NCBI GenBank assembly: GCA_016868205.1
Contig: VGHR01000006.1
Span: forward strand, 1-54,282
Reading direction: 5' to 3'
Length of the DNA: 54,282 nt
Source of the DNA: Betaproteobacteria bacterium
GTDB lineage: Bacteria; Pseudomonadota; Gammaproteobacteria; Burkholderiales; Burkholderiaceae_C
Position numbers and translations under genes: made by a program. The first letter of the stretch is position 1. The number at the start of each line of letters is the position of its first letter. Shown here one piece after another: positions 20,522 through 30,514 of this stretch. A model generated the notes under the pieces. The model worked only from the letters and a program-made list of their open reading frames with translations, did not search any database and was not told the DNA's origin.

Positions 20522-21313
20522 TTAAATGGCCCAGCGCCGCGAGCGGTCCACCATCTCCTGGGCAAAGGCCACAAAGGCCTGCGCCCCCTTAGATGCGGGG
20601 TCAAAAGCCAAGCCCGGCAGGCCGTAGCTCGGGGCTTCAGCCAATCGCACATTGCGCGGGATGAGCGTGTCGAACACCTTGTCCCCGAAATGCTCTTTGA
20701 GCTGATCACTCACCTGCTGCTGCAGCGTGATTCGGGGGTCAAACATAACGCGCAACAGGCCGATGATTTTGAGCTCAGGGTTGAGATTGCCGTGGACCTG
20801 TCGGATGGTGTTGACCAGATCGGTTAGTCCCTCGAGGGCAAAGTACTCGCACTGCATCGGCACCACCACCCCATGCGATGCGCACAGACCATTGAGGGTG
20901 AGCATGGACAGAGAAGGCGGGCAGTCGATCAGGATGAAGTCGTACTCGGCCTGCACGGCAACGATAGCCGCCCGCAAGCGCTTCTCCCGGCGCTCCAGAT
21001 CGACCAACTCGACTTCGGCCCCCGCCAGTTCGCGATTGGCACCCAGCACATCGTAAGCACAGCCGGCCTCTATCAACTTCTGGGGCCGCTGCCGCGCCTG
21101 GGCAATGTCCGCCGACTCCAGCAACACATCGTAGACAGAGGTTTCCAGCTCGCGCTTGTCAACGCCCGAACCCATGGTCGCATTGCCCTGTGGATCCAGG
21201 TCGATCAGCAGAACGCGCTGGCCCAGTTGCGCCAGGCCGGCAGCCAGGTTAACGGTGGTGGTGGTCTTGCCGACCCCACCCTTCTGGTTGGCAACACAAA
21301 AAATCTTGGGCAT
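20522..21313 (-). CDS. parA: Chromosome-partitioning ATPase ParA
   Basis: This 263-residue deviant-Walker ATPase (MPKIFCVANQKGGVGKTTTT) binds the nucleoid and moves ParB-parS complexes. Walker A' KGGVGKTT is at residues ~11-18, LIDLDPQGN near 40, and the Walker B-type LIDCPPSLSMLTLNGL near 125. It has no N-terminal regulatory extension, so it is the chromosomal Soj type. GTG 21319 is an alternative start. It precedes parB by 63 bases and follows a lysE-like gene by 15 bases. Confidence 0.95.
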   Translation of the reverse strand: MPKIFCVANQKGGVGKTTTTVNLAAGLAQLGQRVLLIDLDPQGNATMGSGVDKRELETSVYDVLLESADIAQARQRPQKLIEAGCAYDVLGANRELAGAEVELVDLERREKRLRAAIVAVQAEYDFILIDCPPSLSMLTLNGLCASHGVVVPMQCEYFALEGLTDLVNTIRQVHGNLNPELKIIGLLRVMFDPRITLQQQVSDQLKEHFGDKVFDTLIPRNVRLAEAPSYGLPGLAFDPASKGAQAFVAFAQEMVDRSRRWAI

Positions 21314-21328
21314 AGACACGCTTGTCGG

Positions 21329-21955
21329 TTAGCGGGAAAGGACCAGTTTGAATCCAAAACCGATCAGGAGGATACCCGCAAATTTTTCCAACGCGGTTTT
21401 AACCCAAGGACTGGCGCGCAGCCGGTCGGTCAAATGCAAGGTCAACAGCGTAGCCGCCAAGCCGTATAGAAAGGTCAGGGTGGCAATCGTGGCCGCCATG
21501 ACCGCAAAAGTGAGCAGCCCCTGGTGTTGCGCGGGGTCAACAAAAAGAGGGAAAAAGGCCATGTAGAACATGATGGCCTTGGGATTGAGCAGCGTGATTA
21601 GCAAAGCCTGCCGGAAGTATTGGCCCGCACGGATTTCAAGGATGGGCCCATCCCCGGGCTTGACGGTAATCATCCGAAAGCCCAACCAGGCCAGATAGGC
21701 GGCCCCAGCCCATTGAATCAGCCCAAAGGCCGCTGGCGAGGCCGTGAGCACGGCGGCCACACCGGCCACGGCGGCCCACAGCAGCACCTGGTCGCCAGCA
21801 ATCACCCCAAAGGTGGCCGCCAACCCGCCAGCCATGCGCCCCTTGGCCGTCGAGGTGACCAGGGCAAGGTTGCCGGGGCCGGGAATGGCCAGAAACACGA
21901 TGACGGTGAGCACAAAAGCGCCGAAATCGGCGATGCCAGCAAAGGAGCCCAGCAT
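21329..21955 (-). CDS. LysE/RhtB-family amino-acid exporter
   Basis: This 208-residue membrane protein has about six hydrophobic helices and the family signature FLAIPGPGNLALVTSTAKGR near residue 20. Members export amino acids or related metabolites. It stands between rsmG and parA, where many relatives have no gene, with only 15 bases to parA, so it may share a transcript with parAB. The chosen ATG 21955 gives a normal N-terminus; the frame is open 16 codons upstream. Confidence 0.9.
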   Translation of the reverse strand: MLGSFAGIADFGAFVLTVIVFLAIPGPGNLALVTSTAKGRMAGGLAATFGVIAGDQVLLWAAVAGVAAVLTASPAAFGLIQWAGAAYLAWLGFRMITVKPGDGPILEIRAGQYFRQALLITLLNPKAIMFYMAFFPLFVDPAQHQGLLTFAVMAATIATLTFLYGLAATLLTLHLTDRLRASPWVKTALEKFAGILLIGFGFKLVLSR

Positions 21956-22035
21956 GACTACCTCAAGAGAGAAAGGCAACCAGTGTACTAGCTGGGCCCG
22001 CAAGCAAAGCCTGGGAACGGGCCGAAGGACCTCGT

Positions 22036-22051
22036 CGTTTCACGTGGAACA
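22036..22051. promoter_or_regulatory. Degenerate parS site
   Basis: CGTTTCACGTGGAACA matches the parS consensus TGTTTCACGTGAAACA at 14 of 16 bases. It lies about 190 bases from a perfect site, in the gap between rsmG and the LysE-like gene. Confidence 0.7.
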
Positions 22052-22222
22052 CAGGGAATCGGCCTGGGCGCCCCGGGCCCTGCAAAAGCCGCGCCCCGCG
22101 GAGCAAGGGCCCCCGACCCACCCGCCTGATACACCCGCCTAACAGACGGTTCCGGGTGGCCCAGGTCGCGGGGGGGCCTCGTACAAGCTGCCCAAATCGC
22201 CCGCGCCCGCAAGCGCCGCGCC

Positions 22223-22238
22223 TGTTTCACGTGAAACA
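22223..22238. promoter_or_regulatory. parS: Perfect parS centromere site
   Basis: TGTTTCACGTGAAACA is the exact palindromic ParB-loading consensus, found 19 bases downstream of the rsmG stop codon, 0.9 kb upstream of parA and about 18 kb from the proposed oriC. ParB would nucleate here and spread over the neighbourhood. Confidence 0.95.
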
Positions 22239-22257
22239 ACCCCCGCGGAGTGTCGCT

Positions 22258-22920
22258 TTAGAACGCGACCTTCGGACGCAACCAGACCAGGCAGCGCTGA
22301 GCCGCCAGCCCCGGGACCACAAGGGTCTCCTCATCGAACACCTCGATATCGGTCGGCAAAGCCAGGCGCTCATCATGAGGGGGGCGGCCCTTCATCGCCA
22401 GCCACACCCCTGCGGGGGCCAGCGCCTGCCGGGTGCACTGCACAAAATCACCCAAGGTGGCGAAAGCCCGCGAAGCGATCAAGTCGCACGGGCCCGGCAG
22501 AAGCTCCGCCCGCGCATGGAGACTGCGCAAATTGTCCAAACCCAGCTCGGCCACGACCTGCGACACGAAGGCGGCCTTTTTCGCAACCGCGTCCACACAA
22601 ACCACCGACAGGGCCGGGCCGCAGGCAATGGCCCAAACCACCCCCGGGAAGCCCGCACCCGAGCCGACATCGAGCAGGCGCAGCTGCCCGCCGCGCTCCT
22701 GAAGGTACCGCTTGAGCGGCACGACAGCGGCCAGACAATCGAGCAAATGCTGGGTCAGCATCTGCTGCGGTTCCCGCAGGGCGGTCAGGTTGTAGACCCG
22801 GTTCCATTTGGCGACCAGGGCCAGATGCTGCAGCAAAGCAATGCGCCGATCTTCATCCAGGGGCAGTCGCAGATCCGCCAGCCCGGCCTCAAGCGCCGGG
22901 CGCAGCACCTCAGGACTCAT
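22258..22920 (-). CDS. rsmG: 16S rRNA 7-methylguanosine(527) methyltransferase
   Basis: The 220-residue RsmG (GidB) methylates G527 of 16S rRNA with S-adenosylmethionine. The SAM-binding motif [20 protein letters not shown] lies near residue 83, and [17 protein letters not shown] near residue 39 is a strong family hallmark. Its ATG overlaps the mnmG stop by four bases, the conserved gidAB coupling. Confidence 0.95.
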   Translation of the reverse strand: MSPEVLRPALEAGLADLRLPLDEDRRIALLQHLALVAKWNRVYNLTALREPQQMLTQHLLDCLAAVVPLKRYLQERGGQLRLLDVGSGAGFPGVVWAIACGPALSVVCVDAVAKKAAFVSQVVAELGLDNLRSLHARAELLPGPCDLIASRAFATLGDFVQCTRQALAPAGVWLAMKGRPPHDERLALPTDIEVFDEETLVVPGLAAQRCLVWLRPKVAF

Positions 22921-24878
22921 ACGGGGGCCTTCTCTTGGTGCTTCCAGAGGCCTTTTTTCAGATGCACCAAAAGCAGGGAAATGGCGGCCGGAGTGATACC
23001 CGACATGCGCGAAGCCTGGCCCAAGGTTTCGGGGCGATGCCGGGCCAACTTCTGGCGCACTTCGATGCTCAGCGCCGGCACTTGCATGTAGTCAAGTTCG
23101 GCCGGCAGTTTGAGGTTTTCATAATGAGCTGCCCTCTCAACCTCGGTCTTTTGCAGGTCGATGTAGCCGGCATACTTGGCCGAAATTTCGATTTGCTCGA
23201 TCACCGAAGCCCGCAACGCTGCGTCATCCTGGGCCTCGAAAAGCGATGGATCGGCATAGGCCTGCCCGTCCAGCGACATCAGCGCCTCGTAGCTGACCCC
23301 GGGGCGCCGCAGCAGGTCCATCAGTCGGTACTCGCGCTCGATCCCCTGTCCCAGCACGCGCTCAGATTCGGCCGGGGACAGGCCGGAGGGATGCACCCAG
23401 CGCTTGTGCAGGCGCTGCGTTTCGCGACCAATCGCATCGCGCTTGCGGCTGAAACGGTCCCAGCGGTCATCGTCAATGAGGCCGAGTTGACGCGCCTGTT
23501 CCGTAAGACGCATGTCGGCATTGTCTTCGCGCAGCATCAATCGGTACTCGGCCCGGCTGGTGAACATGCGGTAGGGCTCGGTCACACCCTTGGTGATCAA
23601 ATCGTCGACCAGCACCCCAAGATACGCCTCGTCGCGACGCGGCAGCCAAGGCGCCTTGCCCTGGCACTGTAGAGCGGCATTGATCCCTGCAAAAAGACCT
23701 TGCGTGGCCGCCTCTTCATAACCGGTGGTTCCGTTGATCTGTCCCGCAAAGAACAATCCCGATATGGGCCGGGTCTCAAAGCTGGCCTTGAGCGATCGCG
23801 GATCGAAGTAGTCGTACTCGATCGCATAGCCCGGCCTCAGGATATGGGCGTCTTCCAGGCCGGCCATCGATCGCACCATCTGGTGCTGAATGTCGAAAGG
23901 CAGGCTGGTGGAAATTCCATTGGGATAAAACTCGTGGGTACTGAGCCCCTCGGGTTCCAGAAAGATCTGATGGCTTTCCTTGTCGGCAAAGCGGTTGATC
24001 TTGTCCTCGACGCTGGGGCAGTAACGCGGCCCGACGCCGTCAATTTTGCCGGTGAACATCGGACTGCGGTCAAAGCCCGAGCGAATGATCTCGTGCGTGC
24101 GGGCATTGGTGTGGGTGATCCAGCAAGCCAGTTGCTGGGGGTGGGCCACCCCATGACCCATGAAGCTGAACACCGGAACGGTGCTGCCCTCGCCGCCCTC
24201 CATGCCATCGCCCGGCTGACGCAGGCACCTGGAAAAGTCGATCGTCCGGCCATCAAGCCGAGGGGGCGTGCCCGTCTTGAGTCGCCCTTGCGGCAGCTTG
24301 AGTTCTTTGAGGCGGGCACTGAGCGAAACAGCGGGCGGGTCCCCAGCGCGGCCGGCGGCGTAATGATTGAGCCCGACATGGATCTTTCCGTCCAGAAAAG
24401 TGCCCGCCGTCAACACCACGGCGCGCGCTCTGAAGCGAACGCCCACTTGCGTGACGGCGCCCGTCACGCGCTCACCCTCGATGATCAGGTCATCAACGGC
24501 TTGCTGGAAAAGCCATAGCCCGGGCTGATTTTCCAGACGCCGGCGTATGGCGGCCTTGTAGAGCACCCGATCGGCCTGCGCGCGGGTGGCTCGGACGGCG
24601 GGTCCCTTGCTTGAATTGAGGATACGAAACTGAATGCCGGCCTCATCGGTGGCCAGGGCCATGGCCCCGCCCATCGCATCGACCTCCTTGACCAGATGCC
24701 CCTTACCAATGCCGCCAATCGACGGATTGCAGCTCATCTGACCCAGGGTCTCGATATTGTGGGTCAGCAGCAGGGTCTTGCAACCCATGCGGGCGGCGGC
24801 CAAGGCCGCCTCTGTGCCGGCATGGCCGCCCCCAACGACGATGACATCGAATTCCTGCGGATGGGTGTAAGCAATCAT
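22917..24878 (-). CDS. mnmG: tRNA uridine-5-carboxymethylaminomethyl modification enzyme, FAD subunit
   Basis: This 653-residue FAD protein (GidA) works with MnmE to install the cmnm5 group on U34 of several tRNAs. The FAD motif [20 protein letters not shown] starts near residue 12; [34 protein letters not shown] and the C-terminal [20 protein letters not shown] are diagnostic. ATG 24878 is chosen although the frame extends 25 codons upstream. The gene is divergent from bktB and overlaps rsmG. Confidence 0.96.
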   Translation of the reverse strand: MIAYTHPQEFDVIVVGGGHAGTEAALAAARMGCKTLLLTHNIETLGQMSCNPSIGGIGKGHLVKEVDAMGGAMALATDEAGIQFRILNSSKGPAVRATRAQADRVLYKAAIRRRLENQPGLWLFQQAVDDLIIEGERVTGAVTQVGVRFRARAVVLTAGTFLDGKIHVGLNHYAAGRAGDPPAVSLSARLKELKLPQGRLKTGTPPRLDGRTIDFSRCLRQPGDGMEGGEGSTVPVFSFMGHGVAHPQQLACWITHTNARTHEIIRSGFDRSPMFTGKIDGVGPRYCPSVEDKINRFADKESHQIFLEPEGLSTHEFYPNGISTSLPFDIQHQMVRSMAGLEDAHILRPGYAIEYDYFDPRSLKASFETRPISGLFFAGQINGTTGYEEAATQGLFAGINAALQCQGKAPWLPRRDEAYLGVLVDDLITKGVTEPYRMFTSRAEYRLMLREDNADMRLTEQARQLGLIDDDRWDRFSRKRDAIGRETQRLHKRWVHPSGLSPAESERVLGQGIEREYRLMDLLRRPGVSYEALMSLDGQAYADPSLFEAQDDAALRASVIEQIEISAKYAGYIDLQKTEVERAAHYENLKLPAELDYMQVPALSIEVRQKLARHRPETLGQASRMSGITPAAISLLLVHLKKGLWKHQEKAPV

Positions 24879-25054
24879 GGGCTCTGGGCGATCGGGACAG
24901 CGGCCGGACCGAGACCGGAAGTCCCGGCGAACCGATGCCGAAAAAACAAGCAATTGTATGATCGTCCTTCGCAGTATGCGCCGGACATCGGGTGCCGAGT
25001 CCGTCTGGGGTGCCAGGTTCCTGCATACGGTGCAATCACAACATGGGAGTGGAC

Positions 25055-26239
25055 ATGAGTCGTGAAGTCGTTGTTGTCAGCGGTGTGCGTACCGCGATCG
25101 GAACCTTTGGCGGCAGCCTTAAGGACATACCTCCCACCGAGCTGGCGGCTCTGGTGGTGCGTGAATCCCTGGCCCGGGCGCATGTCGAAGGCAAAGATGT
25201 GGGCCATGTGGTGTTTGGCCATGTGGTCAACACCGAACCGAAGGACATGTATCTTTCGCGGGTGGCGGCGATCAACGGGGGGTGCGCCGAAAGCACCCCG
25301 GCCATGAATGTCAACCGCCTCTGCGGCTCGGGCTTGCAGGCGATCGTCTCGGCCAGCCAGGCGATCTTGCTCGGCGAGTGTGAAATTGCGATTGGCGGCG
25401 GAGCTGAAAACATGAGCCGCGGCCCCTTCATCAACCCCAGCCAGCGCTGGGGCACGCGTATGGGCGATGCCAAGCTGGTCGACATGATGGTGGGCGCCCT
25501 GCACGATCCTTTCCACGCCATCCACATGGGGGTAACCGCAGAGAATGTCGCGGCCCGCTACCGCATCAGCCGCGACATGCAGGATGCACTGGCCCTGCAG
25601 AGCCATCAGCGCGCCGAGCGGGCCACCCTGGCCGGCTATTTCAAGGACCAGATCGTGCCCGTCATGCTCAAAAGCAAGAAAGGCGAGGGGGCCTATGACA
25701 CCGACGAGCATTTCCGCAGCCAGGCCAAGGCCGAGGACTTCATCAAGCTCAAGCCCGTCTTCCTCAAGGAAAACGGCACGGTCACGGCGGGCAATGCCTC
25801 CGGCATCAACGACGCGGCTGCGGCCCTGGTGCTGATGGAAGCCGGCGCCGCCCGGGCGCGCGGCGCCAAGCCCATGGCCCGCCTGGTCGGCTACGCCCAC
25901 ACCGGGCTTGACCCCAAGTACATGGGGGTGGGGCCGATCTCGGCGACGCAGGCAGCACTGAAGAAAACCGGGTTGAAGACCTCCGACCTTGATGTGATCG
26001 AGGCCAACGAAGCTTTCGCGGCCCAAGCCTGTGCCGTCACCCAAGAGCTTGGCCTGGACCCGGCCAAGGTTAACCCCAACGGCTCGGGCATCTCGCTGGG
26101 CCACCCCATTGGGGCTACCGGCGCGCTGATTACGGTCAAGGCCCTGCACGAGCTGCAGCGCATTCAAGGCCGCTACGCCCTGGTGACCATGTGCATCGGT
26201 GGTGGCCAAGGGATTGCGGCCATCTTCGAGCGCATGTAA
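25055..26239 (+). CDS. bktB: Acetyl-CoA C-acyltransferase, BktB-like thiolase
   Basis: This 394-residue thiolase closely follows the known Cupriavidus BktB in length and pattern, starting [20 protein letters not shown]. It condenses or cleaves acyl-CoA and acetyl-CoA, including C5 substrates for polyhydroxyalkanoate precursors or beta-oxidation. The acyl-accepting Cys90 ([10 protein letters not shown]), the histidine in [12 protein letters not shown] and the C-terminal cysteine in TMCIGGGQG form the catalytic set. GGGAG lies before ATG 25055. No phaC or phaB is adjacent, so the route it serves is not fixed. Confidence 0.92.
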   Translation: MSREVVVVSGVRTAIGTFGGSLKDIPPTELAALVVRESLARAHVEGKDVGHVVFGHVVNTEPKDMYLSRVAAINGGCAESTPAMNVNRLCGSGLQAIVSASQAILLGECEIAIGGGAENMSRGPFINPSQRWGTRMGDAKLVDMMVGALHDPFHAIHMGVTAENVAARYRISRDMQDALALQSHQRAERATLAGYFKDQIVPVMLKSKKGEGAYDTDEHFRSQAKAEDFIKLKPVFLKENGTVTAGNASGINDAAAALVLMEAGAARARGAKPMARLVGYAHTGLDPKYMGVGPISATQAALKKTGLKTSDLDVIEANEAFAAQACAVTQELGLDPAKVNPNGSGISLGHPIGATGALITVKALHELQRIQGRYALVTMCIGGGQGIAAIFERM

Positions 26240-26268
26240 ACCCCGGTCTGGGCGCTCTGCCGTCCCAT

Positions 26269-27075
26269 TTACCTGCGCACGGCGGGGGCCTCCACCGGCA
26301 GGCCCGCGCCGCGCCAGCCCAGATACAGCGCCAGCTGACGCATCTCAAGGGCCCCCCAATCGGGAAGCTCGGCCCGCACGCCCACCAGGCAGCTGCGCAA
26401 GCGCCGCTCGAGCGAGCCGAGTTTTTGCCACTCCAGGCGGTAGAGCGGGTACGCATTGGGCTGGCCTTGGCTGAGCGCATCGGTGTAAAACCGGCGCCCC
26501 TGGTTCTGGTCATGACAATGGGTACAGGCTAAATTGAGCTGTCCGCGCCGCTGCATGAAAAGACGCTCGCCCTCAAGAAGATGCGCGCGGGCCGGCCCGG
26601 AGACCTCGACCCGCAACGGCAAACCGGCCGAAGCGCGGGTGACATACAGGCTCAAGGCCAGCAAATCCTCCGACTCCAAGACCAGCGCAGGGCCCTGCTG
26701 ATGCACCTGGCGGCACTGTGCAATCCGATCCTCCAGATTAAGCAGGCGACCGCTGCGCGCATCCACCGCCGGGTAGCGTGCGGCCACACCGCGCATACTC
26801 TGGGCCACGCCGCCATGACACTGAAAGCAGCTCTTGCTCGCAGGGCCTACCGCCTCCGACCAGCGTTGCTCGCCGCGCTGCAGAGCGAGCTGACCCGGAT
26901 TGCCAAACTCGTCGGCCTGCAGGGCTCGCACATCGCTGCCGGCAAAGTGCAGGCCTGAACGCAACTGATCCAAGGGCAAGACACGCTGCTGCGCGACGAC
27001 CAGCAGAGGTAGAAGCAAAAGCCACAGAGCGCACAGCGAAGAACGCATGCGGGCAAGGGACTGACCTGGATGCAT
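26269..27075 (-). CDS. soxA: Sulfur-oxidation dihaem cytochrome SoxA
   Basis: SoxA with SoxX forms the enzyme that oxidatively conjugates thiosulfate to the SoxY cysteine in the periplasm. The 268-residue protein has a signal peptide (hydrophobic stretch ALWLLLLPLLVVAQQ), haem motifs CFQCH (83-87) and CTHCH (184-188), and the active-site Cys229 in RRLRSCLVGVRAE. It is therefore a dihaem SoxA. ATG 27075 is used; ATG 27048 would also retain the signal peptide. It is the last gene of the sox block and converges with bktB. Confidence 0.88.
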   Translation of the reverse strand: MHPGQSLARMRSSLCALWLLLLPLLVVAQQRVLPLDQLRSGLHFAGSDVRALQADEFGNPGQLALQRGEQRWSEAVGPASKSCFQCHGGVAQSMRGVAARYPAVDARSGRLLNLEDRIAQCRQVHQQGPALVLESEDLLALSLYVTRASAGLPLRVEVSGPARAHLLEGERLFMQRRGQLNLACTHCHDQNQGRRFYTDALSQGQPNAYPLYRLEWQKLGSLERRLRSCLVGVRAELPDWGALEMRQLALYLGWRGAGLPVEAPAVRR

Positions 27076-27094
27076 ACGCCCGCGAACGACCCGT

Positions 27095-27424
27095 TCAAGC
27101 GGCGGGCTGGACCCGCAAGGACTGCCGCAATTGACCCACCCGCCCCTCATCGTCGACCCAGCGGACAAGAAGCTCCCCGCTGAACTGAGCGCGAAAGCAG
27201 AACTCAAACAAAGGATTGCCCGCGATACCCGACGAAGGCTCCACCCGGAAGACTTGCCGCCCCCCGTACTCACAGCTTAGCTCGCGAATGATGTTGCGAG
27301 GTATGGTTTTACCGGCCAGGTCCTGCAAGTAGCCGGTCTCCATCGGGTGGGCCACCAGGAGTCGGGCCTTGACAACCTCGCCCGGGGCCACTCGCTGCGG
27401 CAAGAGCAGACGCGCCTGGGTCAT
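27095..27424 (-). CDS. soxZ: Sulfur-oxidation carrier subunit SoxZ
   Basis: The 109-residue protein matches SoxZ: VAPGEVVKARLLVAHPMETG, IPRNIIRELSCEYGG and a closing SGELLVRWVDDEG. It pairs with SoxY and has no signal peptide, so it is normally exported with its partner. Its start is three bases after the soxY stop, supporting coupled synthesis of the SoxYZ carrier. Confidence 0.92.
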   Translation of the reverse strand: MTQARLLLPQRVAPGEVVKARLLVAHPMETGYLQDLAGKTIPRNIIRELSCEYGGRQVFRVEPSSGIAGNPLFEFCFRAQFSGELLVRWVDDEGRVGQLRQSLRVQPAA

Positions 27425-27427
27425 GAT

Positions 27428-27922
27428 TCAACTGCCATCGACACAGGCCGATTCGGTCACGATGACCTCGGCCTGTCGCCAGCGATAGGTGTCATCGGAC
27501 ATACGCGCCAGCGCCACCACCTTTTGCGAGCCCGCCAGTCGTAACCGCGTCGCCACCTCGGCCCGGCCTGACCAGGGCCCCAAATGAAAAACAGCCATCT
27601 GCGTCACCGGATTGCGCTGCGAGAGCAAATACAGGTGCGTGACATGATCAGACTCGGTCATTGGACTGTCCACCACCACACGCACCGGAACCAACAAACC
27701 GTTGTCCGCCAGGACAGGCAGTTCCAGGCGCAGTCCACTTTCGCTCAAAGGCCGGCCTCGCACCAAGGGGTCGAGCATCTGCGACAGGCTCAGCAAGGTG
27801 CCCGAAAACATGCTCTGCGCCTGAGCGCCGGTGGCCCAGGCCCAACCCACCAGGGCGCCCTGGCAAAGCGCGCGGCGACCGAGGCCTCTGCCCGACCGGG
27901 AACTGCTGGCAAGTGGTCCCAT
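27428..27922 (-). CDS. soxY: Sulfur-carrier protein SoxY with an atypical C-terminus
   Basis: The 164-residue protein has a twin-arginine-like signal (GLGRRALCQGALVGWAWATG) and the SoxY fold with ELPVLADNGLLVPVRVVVDS and VTHLYLLSQRNPVTQMAVFH. In classical SoxY the substrate is carried on the cysteine of a terminal GGCGG. Here the only mature cysteine, Cys160, sits in TESACVDGS at the very end, so a swinging cysteine is kept but the flanking glycines are replaced. Function as a sulfur carrier is inferred. It lies between soxX and soxZ. Confidence 0.85.
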   Translation of the reverse strand: MGPLASSSRSGRGLGRRALCQGALVGWAWATGAQAQSMFSGTLLSLSQMLDPLVRGRPLSESGLRLELPVLADNGLLVPVRVVVDSPMTESDHVTHLYLLSQRNPVTQMAVFHLGPWSGRAEVATRLRLAGSQKVVALARMSDDTYRWRQAEVIVTESACVDGS

Positions 27923-27947
27923 ACCTTGAGTGTCGGGTAAGGCCCGA

Positions 27948-28352
27948 TCAGCGCGCCGGGGCCATCAGATAAGCCACGATGTCCTCGAGGCCTTGCGGAC
28001 TCAGGGCGGTGCGACCGCGATAGGCTGGCGCCACGGCCTGCAGCTCCTCCGTGCTCAGGTAAGGCGGCATGATGGTCTGAGGATTGAAAAGGCGGGCGTC
28101 GGCAATCCGCCGCCTGAGCTCCTGCGCAGAACTGCGCTGTGCAATGGCCACCAGCGACGGCCCGAGCTCACCGCCCTGGGCAAATCCCGGCAGCGCATGA
28201 CACAAGATACAGCCCGACTCCACCCGGTTTGCCAAGAGCGCCCGACCTCGCTCGGCGCTGGCCGACAACGCCAGCGTTTGCGCCTGAGCCGAAGCTGCAG
28301 CCAGCGCGGCCGCCAAGGCCAGCGCCCCGAAGGACGCGGCCCGCTTGATCAT
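27948..28352 (-). CDS. soxX: Monohaem cytochrome c, SoxX
   Basis: The 134-residue protein has a signal peptide ending near AQAQ, one haem motif CILCH (48-52) and a C-terminal TIMPPY that supplies Met94 as likely axial ligand. The segment RRRIADARLFNPQTIMPPY and the closing LSPQGLEDIVAYL match SoxX, partner of SoxA. Its ATG overlaps the stop of the molybdopterin subunit gene by four bases, so it could also take electrons from that enzyme. A general c-type cytochrome is the alternative. Confidence 0.82.
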   Translation of the reverse strand: MIKRAASFGALALAAALAAASAQAQTLALSASAERGRALLANRVESGCILCHALPGFAQGGELGPSLVAIAQRSSAQELRRRIADARLFNPQTIMPPYLSTEELQAVAPAYRGRTALSPQGLEDIVAYLMAPAR

Positions 28353-30514
28353 GCGCGCGCCAGGCTCAGCCCATGATTCTTCAAGGGCAAGGAGCGGTAA
28401 CGCTTGCCCGTGGCCGCCGAGATCGCATTGACCAGGGCCGGCGGCAAAGGTGCCATCGCGGGTTCACCAACACCCCCCCAGAAGCCTCCCGTGGTGGCAA
28501 TCACGGTTTCCACCTTGGGCATCTCATTGAGACGCATCAGACGGTAATCATGGAAATTGGACTGCTCGATGCGGCCTTCCTTGACGGTCATCTCGCCCCA
28601 GAAAATGGCGCTCAGGCCATGCACCGCACTGCCTTGCAGCTGCGCTTCGATGTTGTCCGGATTGACGGCATAGCCGCAGTCAATGCCCATCACCACCCGG
28701 TGGATCTTGACCTCGCCACGCGCGTTGACGGAGACTTCGCAGACACAAGCGGTGTAACTGCCGTAGCCCTCGGTCTCGGCGATGCCCCTGAAAACACCCG
28801 CCGGCATGGGCTTGCCCCACCCCGCGGCCTTGGCCACCGCCTCCAGAATGGAGCGGTCTCGCGGATGTTTGCCGCCGAGCATGCTCAAACGAAAAGCCAG
28901 CGGGTCCTTGCCGGCGGCCGCAGCCAACTCGTCGATGAAGCATTCGCGCATATACGGATTTTGCGAATGCCCCACCGTACGCCAAAAGCCCACGGGCACA
29001 TTGGTGTTGCGCTGCGCATAGTCGACCAAGGTGTTGGGGATGTCATACGGGTGGTCGTTGAAGCTGGCCACGGCCTGCCCGTCCACGCCGCGCGGCAGGG
29101 GCAGCCGCAGCAAGGTCGCCAAAATGGAGGGCGCCGAGACACGGATATGCAGCGCATCGATGGTGCCCTGCGCATTGAGCGCGGCCTTAAATCGCACCAG
29201 GCTGGCGGGTCGATACAAGTCGTGCTGTATGTCTTCTTCGCGGCTCCAGACCATCTTGATCGGCTTGCCCGGCATTTCTTTGGCGATCATCACCGCCTGA
29301 CGGGTGAAGTCCTGGGGACTCTTGCGACCCAGGCCGCCGCCCAACTGCATCGGATGGACCAGCACCTTGGACTGATCAATACCTGCGGTACGCGCAGCCG
29401 TGGCCAGCGTCGACTCCGGATTCTGCGTCGAGGTCCAGATCTCCAGGCTGTCGGGCTTAAGCCATGCGGTGCACACCAGCGGCTCCATGGTGGCATGGGC
29501 CAGGTACGGGGTGTAGTACTCAGCCTCGAACACCCGAGCGGCTTTTGACAGGGCATCGCCCGTGTTTCCGTCGTTGCGCGCCACCGCCAGCTCAGCCTGA
29601 TCAAAGCCGCCCTTGAAGTGCTCCATGATGGCCGCACTGCTCAAACCGCCATGGGCCCCGACATCCCAGTCAATGGCCACCTCCCGCAAGGCCTCTTTGG
29701 CGCGCCAGTAGTTGTCGGCCACCACCGCCACAAATTCGCCCAAGTTGAGCACCTGAACAATCCCGCGCCGGTTTTGCACCTTGGAGGCATCCATGGTGCG
29801 GACCTTGCCGTTGAACACCGGGCAAGCCGCCACGGCCGCATGCAGCATGCCCGGCACCTGCGCGTCGATGCCATACCGAATACGCCCAGTCACGATATCG
29901 GGGATATCGACCCGGGCAATCGATTTACCGACCAGGGTCCAGTTCTTGGGGTCCTTGAGCGTGACCTCCTTGGGCGCCTCCATCTTGGCCGCGGCCTGAG
30001 CGATCTTGCCGTAGGTAACGGAGCGCTTGCTGGCCGCGTGCATCACCCGCCCCTTGGCGGTGGTGCACTCGCCGGCCGGCACGCCCCACTGCTGAGCCGC
30101 CGCCGCCACGAGCATGTGGCGCGCGGTGGCGCCGGCCTTGCGCAAATAGTCCTGCGACTGCCGGATGGTTCGGCTGCCGACGGCTGCCATGTCGCCATAG
30201 GCGCGCTTGGAGGCCAGATTCTCGTGGGCGGTGGCGTACTCCACCCGCACGCGGCCCCAGTCGGCGTCGAGCTCTTCGGCCACCAGCATGGGCGCCGAAG
30301 TGCGACTGCCCTGACCCATTTCGGCGCGCGCATAGCGGATGATCACCGTCTCATCGGGTCGCACTTCCACCCAGGCGTTGAGCCGGGGCGCGTTGTTAGC
30401 ATCGCTGCGCCCGGGCAGGTAAAAGCCCAAACTCAATCCAGCCGCGGCGGTGGCCGAGGTCTTGAGAAACAGACGCCTGTCGGGCTGGCGCACGCCTTGA
30501 TCGGTGGAACTCAT
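28349..30514 (-). CDS. Tat-exported molybdenum hydroxylase, molybdopterin subunit (xanthine dehydrogenase family)
   Basis: This 721-residue protein has a Tat signal ([15 protein letters not shown] near residues 13-27) and the layout of isoquinoline 1-oxidoreductase/aldehyde oxidoreductase large subunits. [20 protein letters not shown] near residue 65 and the catalytic glutamate in [19 protein letters not shown] (about Glu684) are visible. Such enzymes hydroxylate aldehydes or N-heterocycles using water, passing electrons via 2Fe-2S clusters to cytochrome c. The substrate is unknown. Four-base overlaps join it to the 2Fe-2S subunit gene and to soxX. Confidence 0.88.
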   Translation of the reverse strand: MSSTDQGVRQPDRRLFLKTSATAAAGLSLGFYLPGRSDANNAPRLNAWVEVRPDETVIIRYARAEMGQGSRTSAPMLVAEELDADWGRVRVEYATAHENLASKRAYGDMAAVGSRTIRQSQDYLRKAGATARHMLVAAAAQQWGVPAGECTTAKGRVMHAASKRSVTYGKIAQAAAKMEAPKEVTLKDPKNWTLVGKSIARVDIPDIVTGRIRYGIDAQVPGMLHAAVAACPVFNGKVRTMDASKVQNRRGIVQVLNLGEFVAVVADNYWRAKEALREVAIDWDVGAHGGLSSAAIMEHFKGGFDQAELAVARNDGNTGDALSKAARVFEAEYYTPYLAHATMEPLVCTAWLKPDSLEIWTSTQNPESTLATAARTAGIDQSKVLVHPMQLGGGLGRKSPQDFTRQAVMIAKEMPGKPIKMVWSREEDIQHDLYRPASLVRFKAALNAQGTIDALHIRVSAPSILATLLRLPLPRGVDGQAVASFNDHPYDIPNTLVDYAQRNTNVPVGFWRTVGHSQNPYMRECFIDELAAAAGKDPLAFRLSMLGGKHPRDRSILEAVAKAAGWGKPMPAGVFRGIAETEGYGSYTACVCEVSVNARGEVKIHRVVMGIDCGYAVNPDNIEAQLQGSAVHGLSAIFWGEMTVKEGRIEQSNFHDYRLMRLNEMPKVETVIATTGGFWGGVGEPAMAPLPPALVNAISAATGKRYRSLPLKNHGLSLARA

